This document shows, piece by piece, positions 1 to 8,561 of a stretch of 64,000 bases of DNA (position 1 is its first letter; the number at the start of each line of letters is the position of its first letter). Below the pieces are notes generated by a model. The model did not search any database. It had not been told where the DNA came from and was given only the letters and a program-made list of their open reading frames with translations. A program made the translations under genes and the position numbers. Source of the stretch: Roseobacter cerasinus (lineage in GTDB: Bacteria; Pseudomonadota; Alphaproteobacteria; Rhodobacterales; Rhodobacteraceae); NCBI RefSeq assembly GCF_009811755.1, contig NZ_BLIV01000005.1, positions 310,001 through 374,000 of the forward strand. The letters run 5' to 3'.

Positions 1-1286
1 GCGTTCTTGATCAAGAGGCCCTTGCCAAAAAGTCGCCCCGAAGCGGCGGTTGTGACTGCGGGCACTGCAAGCCCCAGCGCACAAGGGCAGGTGATGATCA
101 GAACCGCCGCCGCGATGTTCAATGACACGCGCATGTCCCCCGACCAGATCAGCCAGCCAAGGAAGGCCAGCGCCGAGAGGATATGCACGCCGGGCGCATA
201 GAGCTTGGCAGCACGGTCCGCGAGCGACGTGTATCGCGACCGTCCGCTCTCTGCGATAGCCACAAGGGCGGCCATGCGTTGGAGCGATGTGTCCTGCCCG
301 ACCGCCGTGGCCTGAAGCGTCAGCGGGCCCGTCAGATTGACCTCACCCGCACTGATGAGGTCTCCGGGGCCGCGCGGTTCCGGCACTGTCTCACCGGTCA
401 AAAGCGCCCGGTCCACTTCGGAGCGGCCCTTAACAACTTTGCCATCCACTGGCGCGCGTCCGCCCGGACGCACCAAAACATGATCCCCGCGACGCAGCTC
501 GGCCACTGGCACTTCAACAGGGCTGCCGTCATCGATCCGCAAGGCGCGCGGCACTTCCAGTGCTGTCAGCTCCTCCGCTGCGGATCGCGCTGCTGAGCGC
601 GCGCGGGCATCCAACCAACGCCCCGCAAGCAGGAAGAAGGTCAGCGTCAGGGCGGCATCGAAGTAGGCGTGATGGCCGGACAGCCACGTCTCCCAAAGGG
701 ATGTCACGAGAGCAAGCGCGATGGCCAGGCTGATCGGCACATCCATGTTGAGCCGCCCCGCCCGCAGTGCGCGCCAGGCGTTTACAAAGAAGGGCTGCGC
801 CGAAAAGGCGATCGCTGGCAACGCGATCGCTGCCGAAATCCAATGAAAAAGGTCGCGTGTCGCATCCTCCGCCCCGGACCAGACGGCCACGGACAACAGC
901 ATCACGTTCATCGAGGCAAAGCCCGCCACTGCCAGACGCATCAGCAAGGCCCGCCCGGCAGTGCTGGTGGTGGTCTCGTTCAGGGCGCTGGGGTCAAGCT
1001 CATGTGCTTCGAACCCTTCACGCGCCATCACATCCGTCAGCTCAGCGGCGGTCACCTCGGGCGCGGCGTCGACCAACGCGCGCTTGAGCGTCAGGTTCAC
1101 CCGGGCGGAGGTCACGCCCGGGTGAACCGTCAGCGCCTGCTCGACCTTGGCAATGCAGGCCTGACAATGGATTGTCGGCAAGGACAGCATGATCCGCGCG
1201 TCCTGCGGTGCCACTGCAACGGGCCCCGTCGGGGCCGCAAGGCAACCCGGACAGGCCGCTGGCGCGTTTGTGGCGGTGGCCGTCAC
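1..1286 (-). CDS. ccoI: Copper-transporting P-type ATPase CcoI/FixI (3' end outside window)
   Basis: Inner-membrane P1B ATPase that supplies copper for assembly of the cbb3 oxidase encoded beside it. The frame stays open from a GTG at 1286 to the window edge, giving about 428 residues. A heavy-metal-associated domain with CQAC lies near residue 40, membrane segments follow, the actuator motif LTGET is present, and the metal-binding membrane motif TCPCALG comes near the end of the visible part. The DKTGT phosphorylation site and the ATP-binding domain must lie beyond position 1. The start is chosen because GTGA overlaps the fixH stop by 4 nt, as expected for a coupled ccoGHI operon. The N-terminus also has a CPGC motif before the HMA domain. 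Membership is secure; completeness cannot be judged. Confidence 0.93.
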   Translation of the reverse strand, partial: MTATATNAPAACPGCLAAPTGPVAVAPQDARIMLSLPTIHCQACIAKVEQALTVHPGVTSARVNLTLKRALVDAAPEVTAAELTDVMAREGFEAHELDPSALNETTTSTAGRALLMRLAVAGFASMNVMLLSVAVWSGAEDATRDLFHWISAAIALPAIAFSAQPFFVNAWRALRAGRLNMDVPISLAIALALVTSLWETWLSGHHAYFDAALTLTFFLLAGRWLDARARSAARSAAEELTALEVPRALRIDDGSPVEVPVAELRRGDHVLVRPGGRAPVDGKVVKGRSEVDRALLTGETVPEPRGPGDLISAGEVNLTGPLTLQATAVGQDTSLQRMAALVAIAESGRSRYTSLADRAAKLYAPGVHILSALAFLGWLIWSGDMRVSLNIAAAVLIITCPCALGLAVPAVTTAASGRLFGKGLLIKN

Positions 1287-1756
1287 GTCGCCCCCCTGGG
1301 CACATGCAGGATGACCCGCTGCTGAAAGACGGTGCCATCCGCCGCCACAGCCTTCATACGCAGGTTCCAGTTGCCCGGCGTCAGCACCGCAGGCGCGACA
1401 TAGGCTGCCCCGTCGAAAACGAATTCCGGGGCTTGGTCATCCCGCACATGGGTGGCCCGGCCAAGGGTGGCGTCAAGCTCGGCCACCTGCACGGGCTGCC
1501 CGGCGCGATCAGTGATCGACAAGACCACCTGATCCCCCCGCGCCTGGGCCAGCACCGACCAGCCCAAGGCCTGCTGCGCGGTCCGGTTTTCGTCGAAATG
1601 CTGGCTGGCCACATAGGAATTCTTGACCTCAAGGCCCGGAAAGGTGCTGAGCGCCTTGTAAGCGAGGGTAAGATTGACCCCGATGATCACCGTGAAGGCC
1701 GAGACAAATATCAAGGCCACATGGCGGCCCGTCAGTTGCTTGGAAGCGGTCGTCAT
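1283..1756 (-). CDS. ccoH: FixH/CcoH family cbb3 oxidase assembly protein
   Basis: A 157-residue single-pass membrane protein. One N-terminal hydrophobic helix (about residues 12-32) is followed by a periplasmic domain ending in VILHVPRG, the normal FixH layout and length. FixH/CcoH proteins help stabilise or assemble cbb3 oxidase, although the biochemical role is less defined than that of CcoI. The gene overlaps the ccoG stop by 1 nt (TAATG) and the ccoI start by 4 nt, so the three genes are translationally coupled. Identification rests on family pattern and position. Confidence 0.88.
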   Translation of the reverse strand: MTTASKQLTGRHVALIFVSAFTVIIGVNLTLAYKALSTFPGLEVKNSYVASQHFDENRTAQQALGWSVLAQARGDQVVLSITDRAGQPVQVAELDATLGRATHVRDDQAPEFVFDGAAYVAPAVLTPGNWNLRMKAVAADGTVFQQRVILHVPRGAT

Positions 1757-3186
1757 TACTGATCTCCTGTGCCGTTAAAGCTGCTGTCCTTATAGGCGCG
1801 GTCGCCGTTGCTGAGGTCTTCCACCCAGAACCGCAGGTCCGTGCGCCCGGCCTCCGCCGGATCAGATCCGCGCGGTGCGACCACATAGACCCGCTGCAAA
1901 AGCGACGTGTCGGCGGGCACGTCGACCGACCCGTAAGGCGTGCCCTCAAGCTGGATGCGCAGTGCCGGATCACCGACCACTGAAAGTCGGAACAGCCGTT
2001 CGTCATTGTTCTTGTTCCGCAGACGGATGTCATAGGTGTTGCGGATCGACCCATCCGAGAGAGTGACGAAGGTCGGATTGCGCACGGCCGCCACGGTCAT
2101 TTCAATCTCGGCCCGGATGAACAGCGCCACAAGCAGGGCGACGCCAACCGCGCTCCATAGCGCGGTGTAGAGCATGGTGCGCGGGCGGAAGATGTGTTTC
2201 CAGACCGCGCGGGGCTCTGCCCCTTTGCGCTCGCGGTCTTCATCGGACAAGGCGATGTAGTCGATCAGGCCGCGCGGCTTGCCGATCCGCTCCATCACAT
2301 CGTCGCAAGCGTCGATGCAGAGCGCGCAGGTGATGCATTCCAGCTGTTGCCCATCGCGGATGTCGATGCCCATGGGGCATACGTTCACACAAGCCATGCA
2401 GTCGATGCAGTCGCCCATGGGCTGGGTCTTAGCTTCCTGGCTGTGCTTGCGCGGCTCGCCGCGCCACTCACGGTAGGCGACGGTCAGCGTGTCTTCATCC
2501 ATCATCGCGGCCTGAATGCGCGGCCAGGGGCAGGCATAGATACAGATCTGCTCGCGCATGAACCCGCCAAAGACAAAGGTTGTCGCCGTCAGGATCGCAA
2601 CTGTGATGTAAGCCACCGCATGCGCTTGCCCGGTGAAAAGCTCAACGAAGAGCGTTGGCGCGTCAGCAAAGTAAAAGACCCAGGCACCGCCGGTGGCCAC
2701 AGCGATCAGCAGCCAAAGCACCCATTTGGTCAGCCGCAAGCGCAGCTTGCGCGCATCCATCTTTTCCTGCCGGTGCAGGCGCAGCCGGGCGTTGCGGTCG
2801 CCTTCGACCCAGCGCTCAACCAGAATGAAAAGATCGGTCCAGACAGTCTGGGGGCAAGCGTAGCCGCACCAGACCCGTCCCAGCGCGGAGGTAAAGAGGA
2901 AGAGACCCAGCCCCGCCATGATCAGCAGGCCCGCGACAAAATAGAACTCGTGGCTCCAGATCTCGATCCAGAAGAAATAGAACCGGCGGTTCGCCAGATC
3001 GAGCAGCACCGCCTGGTTGGGCAGATCCGGGCCACGGTCCCATCTGATCCACGGCACGAGATAGTAGATCCCAAGGGTGACCGCGAGGATCACCCATTTC
3101 AGGTTACGAAACGAGCCTGAGACACGGCGCGGAAAGATCGGTTCGCGGGCGGCGTAGAGGCTGGGAGGCGGCGCTTGATCAGTCAC
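1756..3186 (-). CDS. ccoG: CcoG/FixG cytochrome c oxidase accessory protein
   Basis: Polyferredoxin-like membrane protein (476 aa) needed for cbb3 oxidase maturation; in related bacteria it acts as a cupric reductase. It has several membrane helices in the first 220 residues, then two 4Fe-4S motifs (CIDCMACVNVCP and CITCALCIDAC), and a C-terminal Ig-like periplasmic domain. The frame is open upstream to an ATG at 3252, but GTG at 3186 is preferred: AAGGA lies about 6 nt upstream and the protein then begins TDQAPPP as in relatives. The gene follows ccoP after an 89-nt gap containing a strong hairpin, so it may share the ccoNOQP transcript only in part. Confidence 0.93.
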   Translation of the reverse strand: MTDQAPPPSLYAAREPIFPRRVSGSFRNLKWVILAVTLGIYYLVPWIRWDRGPDLPNQAVLLDLANRRFYFFWIEIWSHEFYFVAGLLIMAGLGLFLFTSALGRVWCGYACPQTVWTDLFILVERWVEGDRNARLRLHRQEKMDARKLRLRLTKWVLWLLIAVATGGAWVFYFADAPTLFVELFTGQAHAVAYITVAILTATTFVFGGFMREQICIYACPWPRIQAAMMDEDTLTVAYREWRGEPRKHSQEAKTQPMGDCIDCMACVNVCPMGIDIRDGQQLECITCALCIDACDDVMERIGKPRGLIDYIALSDEDRERKGAEPRAVWKHIFRPRTMLYTALWSAVGVALLVALFIRAEIEMTVAAVRNPTFVTLSDGSIRNTYDIRLRNKNNDERLFRLSVVGDPALRIQLEGTPYGSVDVPADTSLLQRVYVVAPRGSDPAEAGRTDLRFWVEDLSNGDRAYKDSSFNGTGDQ

Positions 3187-3218
3187 GGCGGTCCTTGCGG
3201 ATATGTAGGAGGGCGAAC

Positions 3219-3262
3219 GGGGCCGGCATACATTTGCGACACCTCGCCGCAAATCCGGCCCC
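3219..3262 (-). terminator. Stem-loop between ccoP and ccoG
   Basis: The outer arms GGGGCCGG (3219-3226) and CCGGCCCC (3255-3262) are perfectly complementary. A second perfect stem lies inside, ATTTGCG (3232-3238) with CGCAAAT (3248-3254). There is no U-run, so this may be an attenuator or mRNA-stability hairpin separating the oxidase structural genes from the assembly genes rather than a full terminator. Confidence 0.5.
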
Positions 3263-3275
3263 GCCGGAAAGAGGC

Positions 3276-4142
3276 TTACTCACCGCCACCTAATTGGTGG
3301 ACGTAGAGCGCCACTGCCCTGATTTGTGCCTCTGTCAGCCGCTGGGTCCAAGGTGGCATGACGCCATAGCGGCTATAGGTCACAGTCTCGGTTAGGGCCT
3401 CCTCATCCCCGCCGTAAAGCCAGATGGCATCTGCGAGATTCGGCGCGCCCAACTCGCGGTCGCCAAGCCCGTTCTCGCCGTGACATGAGGAGCAGTTGTC
3501 GGCAAAAACCTCCGCTCCCGCAGGCACGAGGCTGGCGTCCGTTGGCGTGCCGCCCGACAGATCCATCACGTAGTTCACCACCGATGCGATCTCCTCCGGT
3601 TCGAGGATCTCACCGAAGGCGGGCATCTCCGAATAGCGCGCATCGGGGTCGTCCTCATTGCGGATGCCATGGGCAATGGTGGCGTGGATCGCTTCGATAT
3701 CCCCACCCCAAAGCCAGTCGTCGTCCAACAGGTTCGGATAGCCGACAAAACCTGCGGCACCCGAGCCGTGACACTGCGCACACCAGGTCCGGAAGACCGC
3801 CGCGCCGGAGGACACCGCATAGCTGTTCAGCTCGGCATCCGCCGAAATCTCGGTCAGCTCCGCCTCGGCCAAACGCATATTGATGGCCGCGTTGGCCTCT
3901 TCGACGGCAGCGATCTCAACGGCGACCTCGCCACGAGTGGAGTACCCGAGCAGGCCAGATGTCGCCGAAGACACCAGCGGCCAGGCCGGGTAAGCAATCG
4001 TGTAGAGCACACCCCAGACGATGGTGGCATAGAAGGTCCAGAGCCACCAGCGTGGCATCGGGTTGTCAAACTCTTCGATCCCGTCCCAGCTGTGGCCGGT
4101 GGTGTTCGGATCGCCCTCTTGTTTTGGGGGTACTTTGCTCAT
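3276..4142 (-). CDS. ccoP: cbb3-type cytochrome c oxidase subunit III (dihaem CcoP)
   Basis: Membrane-anchored dihaem cytochrome c (288 aa) that passes electrons from soluble or membrane cytochrome c to CcoO and CcoN. One N-terminal transmembrane helix (about residues 33-53) is followed by two cytochrome c domains with CAQCH and CSSCH haem-attachment sites. Downstream methionines in MPAFG and MPPW are likely axial ligands. Length is typical. ATGA overlaps the ccoQ stop, so translation is coupled. Confidence 0.97.
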   Translation of the reverse strand: MSKVPPKQEGDPNTTGHSWDGIEEFDNPMPRWWLWTFYATIVWGVLYTIAYPAWPLVSSATSGLLGYSTRGEVAVEIAAVEEANAAINMRLAEAELTEISADAELNSYAVSSGAAVFRTWCAQCHGSGAAGFVGYPNLLDDDWLWGGDIEAIHATIAHGIRNEDDPDARYSEMPAFGEILEPEEIASVVNYVMDLSGGTPTDASLVPAGAEVFADNCSSCHGENGLGDRELGAPNLADAIWLYGGDEEALTETVTYSRYGVMPPWTQRLTEAQIRAVALYVHQLGGGE

Positions 4143-4324
4143 TTGTTGGCCTCCTCTCGGGGCGCGGGTCGGTCGTCATTGCGGAAGATCATGTTCTTGG
4201 CCTCGTCGTGCACAGCGCCAGAGCCGGGCCGGATGACCCAGACCCAGACACCCACAAAGATGCAGAACAGAACCAGAAGCATCCAACTGTCAGCGAATTC
4301 ACGTAGGAGCGAATAGGTTTCCAT
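4139..4324 (-). CDS. ccoQ: cbb3-type oxidase subunit CcoQ
   Basis: A 61-residue one-helix membrane protein (helix about residues 14-33) with a charged C-terminal tail, in the canonical position between ccoO and ccoP. CcoQ is thought to stabilise the CcoNO-CcoP complex. Its sequence is weakly conserved, so the call leans on size, topology and location. The gap to ccoO is 11 nt, and it overlaps ccoP by 4 nt. Confidence 0.92.
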   Translation of the reverse strand: METYSLLREFADSWMLLVLFCIFVGVWVWVIRPGSGAVHDEAKNMIFRNDDRPAPREEANK

Positions 4325-4335
4325 GCAAAATCCTC

Positions 4336-5061
4336 CTAGCGGCTGGCGTCAGGCGTGAAGGTCGAGAAATCGACCAGCGTGCCCAGCATTTGCAGGTAGG
4401 CGATCATCGCATCGGCTTCGGAAATGCCCGGCTGGCCGTCGAAGTTGCGCACCTGCGCGCCCGGGTAGCGTTCCAGCAGCCCGTCAAAATCGCTGTCAGG
4501 GTCGGCCTGCGCACGGAAATCCGCAGCCGCCTGCTCGATCATCTCGTCGGTGTAGGGCACGCCGACCAACCGATGCGTACGCAGCAGATCTTCAATATGA
4601 TCGCCGTCGATCAGGGTTTCCTCCAAGAAGGCATAGGGAGGCATGATCGATTCCGGCACCACCGACTTGGGATTGCGCAGGTGGTCGAGGTGCCAGTCGT
4701 CCGAATAGCGCCCGCCGACCCGTGCCAGATCCGGCCCGGTGCGTTTGGAGCCCCACTGGTGCGGGTGATCGTACATCGATTCCGCCGCCAGCGAGTAGTG
4801 GCCATAGCGCTCGACCTCGTCGCGCATTGGGCGGATCATCTGGCTGTGGCAGACATAGCAGCCCTCGCGCACGTAGATATCCCGCCCGGTCAGCTCCAGC
4901 GGTGAATAGGGGCGCATGCCCTCCACTTTCTCGATGGTGTTTTCGAGATAGAAGAGCGGCGTGATCTGCACCAAGCCCCCGATGGTCACCACCAGGAAGC
5001 TGAAGATCAGCAGGAGGGTGGCGTTGGTCTCAAGGATTTTGTGTTTGTTCAGGATCGACAT
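4336..5061 (-). CDS. ccoO: cbb3-type cytochrome c oxidase subunit II (monohaem CcoO)
   Basis: Monohaem cytochrome c subunit (241 aa) anchored by an N-terminal helix (about residues 14-34). It carries the haem motif CYVCH followed by SQMIRP, and a later IMPPYAFL segment that probably supplies the axial methionine. It lies 12 nt downstream of ccoN in the operon. Length and motif spacing are normal for the family. Confidence 0.97.
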   Translation of the reverse strand: MSILNKHKILETNATLLLIFSFLVVTIGGLVQITPLFYLENTIEKVEGMRPYSPLELTGRDIYVREGCYVCHSQMIRPMRDEVERYGHYSLAAESMYDHPHQWGSKRTGPDLARVGGRYSDDWHLDHLRNPKSVVPESIMPPYAFLEETLIDGDHIEDLLRTHRLVGVPYTDEMIEQAAADFRAQADPDSDFDGLLERYPGAQVRNFDGQPGISEADAMIAYLQMLGTLVDFSTFTPDASR

Positions 5062-5073
5062 TGTGGCCCCTCC

Positions 5074-6687
5074 TTATTCCGCAGGGACAGCTGTGCCGAG
5101 GGTCGCCTTGGCAGGCGCCGCACGGACAGTCATCCACAGGTTATAGCACATGATGAGAGAGCCAGCGAGGAACAGCACCCCGCCCAGACCGCGCACCACA
5201 TACATGGGGAACTTGGCGCTGACGGTGTCGGCAAAGCTGTTCACGAGGAAGCCGTTGGCGTCGACTTCGCGCCACATCAGCCCTTCCATGATACCGGTGA
5301 CCCACATCGACGCCGCGTAGAGCACGATGCCGATGGTGGCGAGCCAGAAGTGCCAACTGACAAGGCTGAGGCTGTAGAGCCGTTCCCGCTTCCAGAGCAC
5401 GGGCACCAGATAGTAGAGCGCGCCGAAGGTGATCAGCCCGTTCCAGCCCAAGGCACCGGAGTGCACGTGGCCAATGGTCCAGTCGGTATAGTGCGACAGC
5501 GAGTTGACCGAGCGGATCGACATCATCGGCCCTTCGAAAGTCGACATGCCGTAGAAGGCTAGGCTGGTGACCATCATCCGCAGCACCGGGTCGGTGCGCA
5601 GCTTGTCCCAGGCGCCCTGAAGCGTCATCAGGCCGTTGATCATCCCACCCCAGCTGGGCATCCACAGGATGATCGAGAAGACCATGCCGAGCGTGGACGC
5701 CCAATCCGGCAGCGCGGTGTAGTGCAGGTGGTGCGGACCGGCCCAGATATACAGGAAAATCAGCGCCCAGAAGTGAATGATTGAGAGCTTATAGGAGAAC
5801 ACAGGGCGTTCGGCCTGTTTCGGCACGAAGTAGTACATCATGCCCAGGAACCCGGCCGTCAGGAAGAAACCCACGGCGTTGTGGCCGTACCACCACTGCA
5901 CCATCGCATCCTGCACGCCCGAGAAGACCTGCACCGATTTGCTGCCCCAGATCGAGACGGGGATCGAGATGTTATTGACGATGTGCAGCATCGCGACGGT
6001 CACGATGAAAGACAGAAGGAACCAGTTCGCCACATAGATATGCGGCTCTTTGCGCTTGATGATCGTGCCGAGGAAACAGGCGAGAAAGGCGACCCAGACC
6101 ACGGTCAGCCAGATATCCACATACCACTCAGGCTCGGCGTATTCCTTCGACTGCGTGCCGCCCAGAAGGTAGCCTGTCGCCGCGAGAACGATGAAGAGCT
6201 GATAGCCCCAGAACACGAACCAACCCAGGTTGCCGCCCCAAAGCCGCGCTGCCGAGGTGCGCTGCACAATGAAGAACGACGACGCGATCAGCGCGTTGCC
6301 CCCGAAAGCAAAGATCACCGCCGAGGTGTGCAGCGGACGCAGGCGTCCGAAGTTGGCATAGCCTTCCGCCCAGGCAAAGTTCAGCTGTGGAAACGCCAGC
6401 TGAAAGGCGATCACCACCCCGACAAGAAAGCCGACAACCCCCCAAAACGCGGTGGCAATCACACCGGCACGCACAACGCTGTCAAAATATTCATTGGTGG
6501 GGATAGGTTTAGCGGGCTCATCCGTCGCGCGCAGGGTGACAAGAAACAGCCCCCCCGCGACGATCATAAAGATCACCATATGGACCTGATAGGCCAGATC
6601 GCGGGCATAACTCGCCGCGATCATCGTGAACAGCGTGGCAAGCGCCAGGACCACCAGCTTCACGTAGTTATGTGTTCCGGTATTCAT
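5074..6687 (-). CDS. ccoN: cbb3-type cytochrome c oxidase catalytic subunit I
   Basis: High-affinity terminal oxidase core (537 aa, about 12 helices) that reduces O2 to water and pumps protons. Visible family features are LHTSAV (low-spin haem histidine), [11 protein letters not shown] (Cu-B histidine helix), GPHHLHY (further Cu-B ligands) and [14 protein letters not shown] (haem b ligand helix). It is the first gene of ccoNOQP and is divergent from usp. The intergenic region holds two FNR-type boxes, so induction by FnrL at low oxygen is expected. Confidence 0.98.
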   Translation of the reverse strand: MNTGTHNYVKLVVLALATLFTMIAASYARDLAYQVHMVIFMIVAGGLFLVTLRATDEPAKPIPTNEYFDSVVRAGVIATAFWGVVGFLVGVVIAFQLAFPQLNFAWAEGYANFGRLRPLHTSAVIFAFGGNALIASSFFIVQRTSAARLWGGNLGWFVFWGYQLFIVLAATGYLLGGTQSKEYAEPEWYVDIWLTVVWVAFLACFLGTIIKRKEPHIYVANWFLLSFIVTVAMLHIVNNISIPVSIWGSKSVQVFSGVQDAMVQWWYGHNAVGFFLTAGFLGMMYYFVPKQAERPVFSYKLSIIHFWALIFLYIWAGPHHLHYTALPDWASTLGMVFSIILWMPSWGGMINGLMTLQGAWDKLRTDPVLRMMVTSLAFYGMSTFEGPMMSIRSVNSLSHYTDWTIGHVHSGALGWNGLITFGALYYLVPVLWKRERLYSLSLVSWHFWLATIGIVLYAASMWVTGIMEGLMWREVDANGFLVNSFADTVSAKFPMYVVRGLGGVLFLAGSLIMCYNLWMTVRAAPAKATLGTAVPAE

Positions 6688-6774
6688 TGCTCCGGGTTCC
6701 CTTCCGGTTCGCCCCGCGTCGGCGCGGGTACGTTCGTTGTCTGTCTTCTGTCGCGCGAAGTGATTACTGGCGCC

Positions 6775-6788
6775 TTGATCTGCATCAA
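6775..6788. promoter_or_regulatory. FNR/FnrL box, perfect match
   Basis: TTGATCTGCATCAA matches the TTGAT-N4-ATCAA consensus on both half-sites. Its centre is about 94 nt upstream of the ccoN start codon. With fnrL encoded nearby, it most likely activates ccoNOQP under oxygen limitation. Confidence 0.85.
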
Positions 6789-6806
6789 GATTTTAGCGGT
6801 TTTCAC

Positions 6807-6820
6807 CTGATGCGGATCAA
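6807..6820. promoter_or_regulatory. Second FNR-type box, one mismatch
   Basis: CTGATGCGGATCAA differs from TTGAT-N4-ATCAA by one base. It lies about 63 nt upstream of the universal stress gene start and is centred 32 bp from the first box. Each divergent gene may therefore have its own box. Confidence 0.7.
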
Positions 6821-6882
6821 GGACTGCTTAGGCGGCTTACCTCAGGTTGAAAAGACAAGACCACCGAAAAGGGAATGCGCCG

Positions 6883-7719
6883 ATGTCCTTCAAATCACTC
6901 TTTACCGCCACAACATCCTTTGACGGGCACCGGGCCGCGCTGGCTCAGGCGGCCGAGTTGACGAAGGCCCTCGACGCGCATCTCGACGTCATGTGCCTTG
7001 GCATGGATCGCTCGCGCAGCAACTACTATGAGGTCGGCTCAAACGCCATTATTGTCCAGGCTGCACTGGAAGAAGCCCATAAGAAAGCAGGGGCCGTACA
7101 AAAGGACATCGAAGATTGGCTGGCGCCCGGCACGCTGCGCTGGAGCACGCAAAAGTCCATCGCCACACTAGCTGATGTGGGCCGCCCTCTGTCAAAGGCG
7201 GCGCGCTTCACCGACCTGTCGGTGGTGCCCCTGCCCTACCGCAAGACCAGCACCAACGAGGAAAATCTCATCCTCGAAGCGATACTATTTGACGCAGCGA
7301 GCCCGACCATTGTGATGCCCGACGTTGACCCGGTTTCGGACCCTTCCTGCATCGTGATCGGCTGGAATGAGAGCGCTGAAGCCCTTCGGGCGATTCGGGC
7401 AGCACTCCCATTCCTGAAAGCGGCCAAGGATGTGCATATTGCCATCATCGACCCACCCGAACATGCCGCAGACAGGTCCGACCCGGGCGGCGCACTGGCG
7501 GTCATGCTTTCACGGCACGGCATCAACTGCGATATCCAGGTCATTTCCCGAAATGGCGCCCGCGTCAGCGAACGGCTGCAGCGTCATGTGACCGAAATGG
7601 GGGCCGATATGTTGGTGATGGGTGCCTATGGGCATTCGCGTTTTCGGGAGGCCCTGCTGGGCGGGGCCACCCGCGAGATGCTGGAGCACGCCAAAGTGCC
7701 GGTCTTCATGGCACACTAG
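6883..7719 (+). CDS. Universal stress protein family protein
   Basis: A 278-residue UspA-superfamily protein. The C-terminal half has the ATP-binding signature MGAYGHSRFREALLGG followed by the terminal VPVFMAH; the N-terminal half is a more diverged Usp-like domain. ATG at 6883 is chosen because AAAAGGGA lies just upstream; an in-frame ATG at 6847 lacks such a site. The place between ccoN and fnrL and the adjacent FNR box suggest a role at low oxygen. The biochemical function is not evident. Confidence 0.88.
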   Translation: MSFKSLFTATTSFDGHRAALAQAAELTKALDAHLDVMCLGMDRSRSNYYEVGSNAIIVQAALEEAHKKAGAVQKDIEDWLAPGTLRWSTQKSIATLADVGRPLSKAARFTDLSVVPLPYRKTSTNEENLILEAILFDAASPTIVMPDVDPVSDPSCIVIGWNESAEALRAIRAALPFLKAAKDVHIAIIDPPEHAADRSDPGGALAVMLSRHGINCDIQVISRNGARVSERLQRHVTEMGADMLVMGAYGHSRFREALLGGATREMLEHAKVPVFMAH

Positions 7720-7728
7720 GCGTGAACC

Positions 7729-7748
7729 GGGGGCGTCGCGGCGCCCCT
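7729..7748. terminator. Hairpin between usp and fnrL
   Basis: GGGGCG (7730-7735) pairs with CGCCCC (7742-7747) between two convergent genes and is followed by only TT. It is plausible as a weak or bidirectional terminator. Confidence 0.4.
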
Positions 7749-7753
7749 TGCCA

Positions 7754-8497
7754 TCAGATCAGGTAACCACCGTCGCTGTCATCCCCCGCTTCGGTCATCA
7801 GCCGGTCCATATCCGGCACGCGGATCTTGCGCTTGCCATCCAGTGCAATCACCCCGTCGCGTTTCAGTGCCGACATCTGGCGGCTGACCGTCTCAAGCGT
7901 TAGGCCCAGATAGTCCGCCATGGCCTCCCGCGTCAGCGCGAGATCGAAGCTCAGCTCCTTGCCCGGAGGGGCTGTGCCCAACAGCGCGTCGCGACGTGCG
8001 ATGATCGACAGCAGGCTGGCGATCTTTTCACGGGCCGTCTTGCGCCCAAGCACCAGCATCCATTCGCGTGCGGCATCCAGCTCGTCCAGGGTCATCTCCA
8101 GCAGGCGATGGGCCACATGCGGCGTCGTATTGATCATATGTTCAAAGGGTTTCCGCCGGAAACAGCACATCACCAGATCCGTGGTCGCCGTGACCGTATA
8201 GGCGGCTTCTTCCCGCCCGGGGCGCCCCACAAAATCAGATGGCAGCAGCAGCCCCACCATCTGTGTGCGCCCATCCTCCATCGTCTGGGTCAGCGTCGCC
8301 ACGCCCGAGACAACGGAGGCCACAAAATCCATATGGTCACCGGCCCACATCACCGTCTGCCCGGCACTGAAGCTGCGGTAATACTTGATGTCTTCCAACA
8401 GCTCGAGCTCTTGGCTGTCACATTTGGCGCAGACAGCCCGATGACGAATCGGGCAGTCCGAACAGGTCTTGAAGGCAGGGGCAACCACCTGCTGCAT
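7754..8497 (-). CDS. fnrL: Crp/Fnr-family oxygen-sensing regulator FnrL
   Basis: A 247-residue FNR homologue. N-terminal cysteines (CSDCPIRHRAVCAKC) plus a central cysteine in MCCFRRK are placed to bind an oxygen-labile 4Fe-4S cluster. A cyclic-nucleotide-like beta-barrel follows, then a helix-turn-helix with ETVSRQ, matching the E..SR pattern of TTGAT-binding FNR proteins. The start at 8497 has GAGGAG about 9 nt upstream; the open frame to 8542 is not needed. It is the predicted activator of the cco operon, hemN and perhaps itself, since an FNR-like box lies directly upstream. Confidence 0.95.
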   Translation of the reverse strand: MQQVVAPAFKTCSDCPIRHRAVCAKCDSQELELLEDIKYYRSFSAGQTVMWAGDHMDFVASVVSGVATLTQTMEDGRTQMVGLLLPSDFVGRPGREEAAYTVTATTDLVMCCFRRKPFEHMINTTPHVAHRLLEMTLDELDAAREWMLVLGRKTAREKIASLLSIIARRDALLGTAPPGKELSFDLALTREAMADYLGLTLETVSRQMSALKRDGVIALDGKRKIRVPDMDRLMTEAGDDSDGGYLI

Positions 8498-8513
8498 CTT
8501 GGAGCTCCTCTTT

Positions 8514-8527
8514 TTGATCTGTGTCAA
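8514..8527. promoter_or_regulatory. FNR-type box between fnrL and hemN
   Basis: TTGATCTGTGTCAA has one mismatch to TTGAT-N4-ATCAA. It lies 17-30 nt upstream of the fnrL start and about 35 nt upstream of hemN. It could serve fnrL autoregulation, hemN control, or both. Confidence 0.72.
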
Positions 8528-8561
8528 GGAACGATGACACAACGCACTTTATGCGGGTAGT

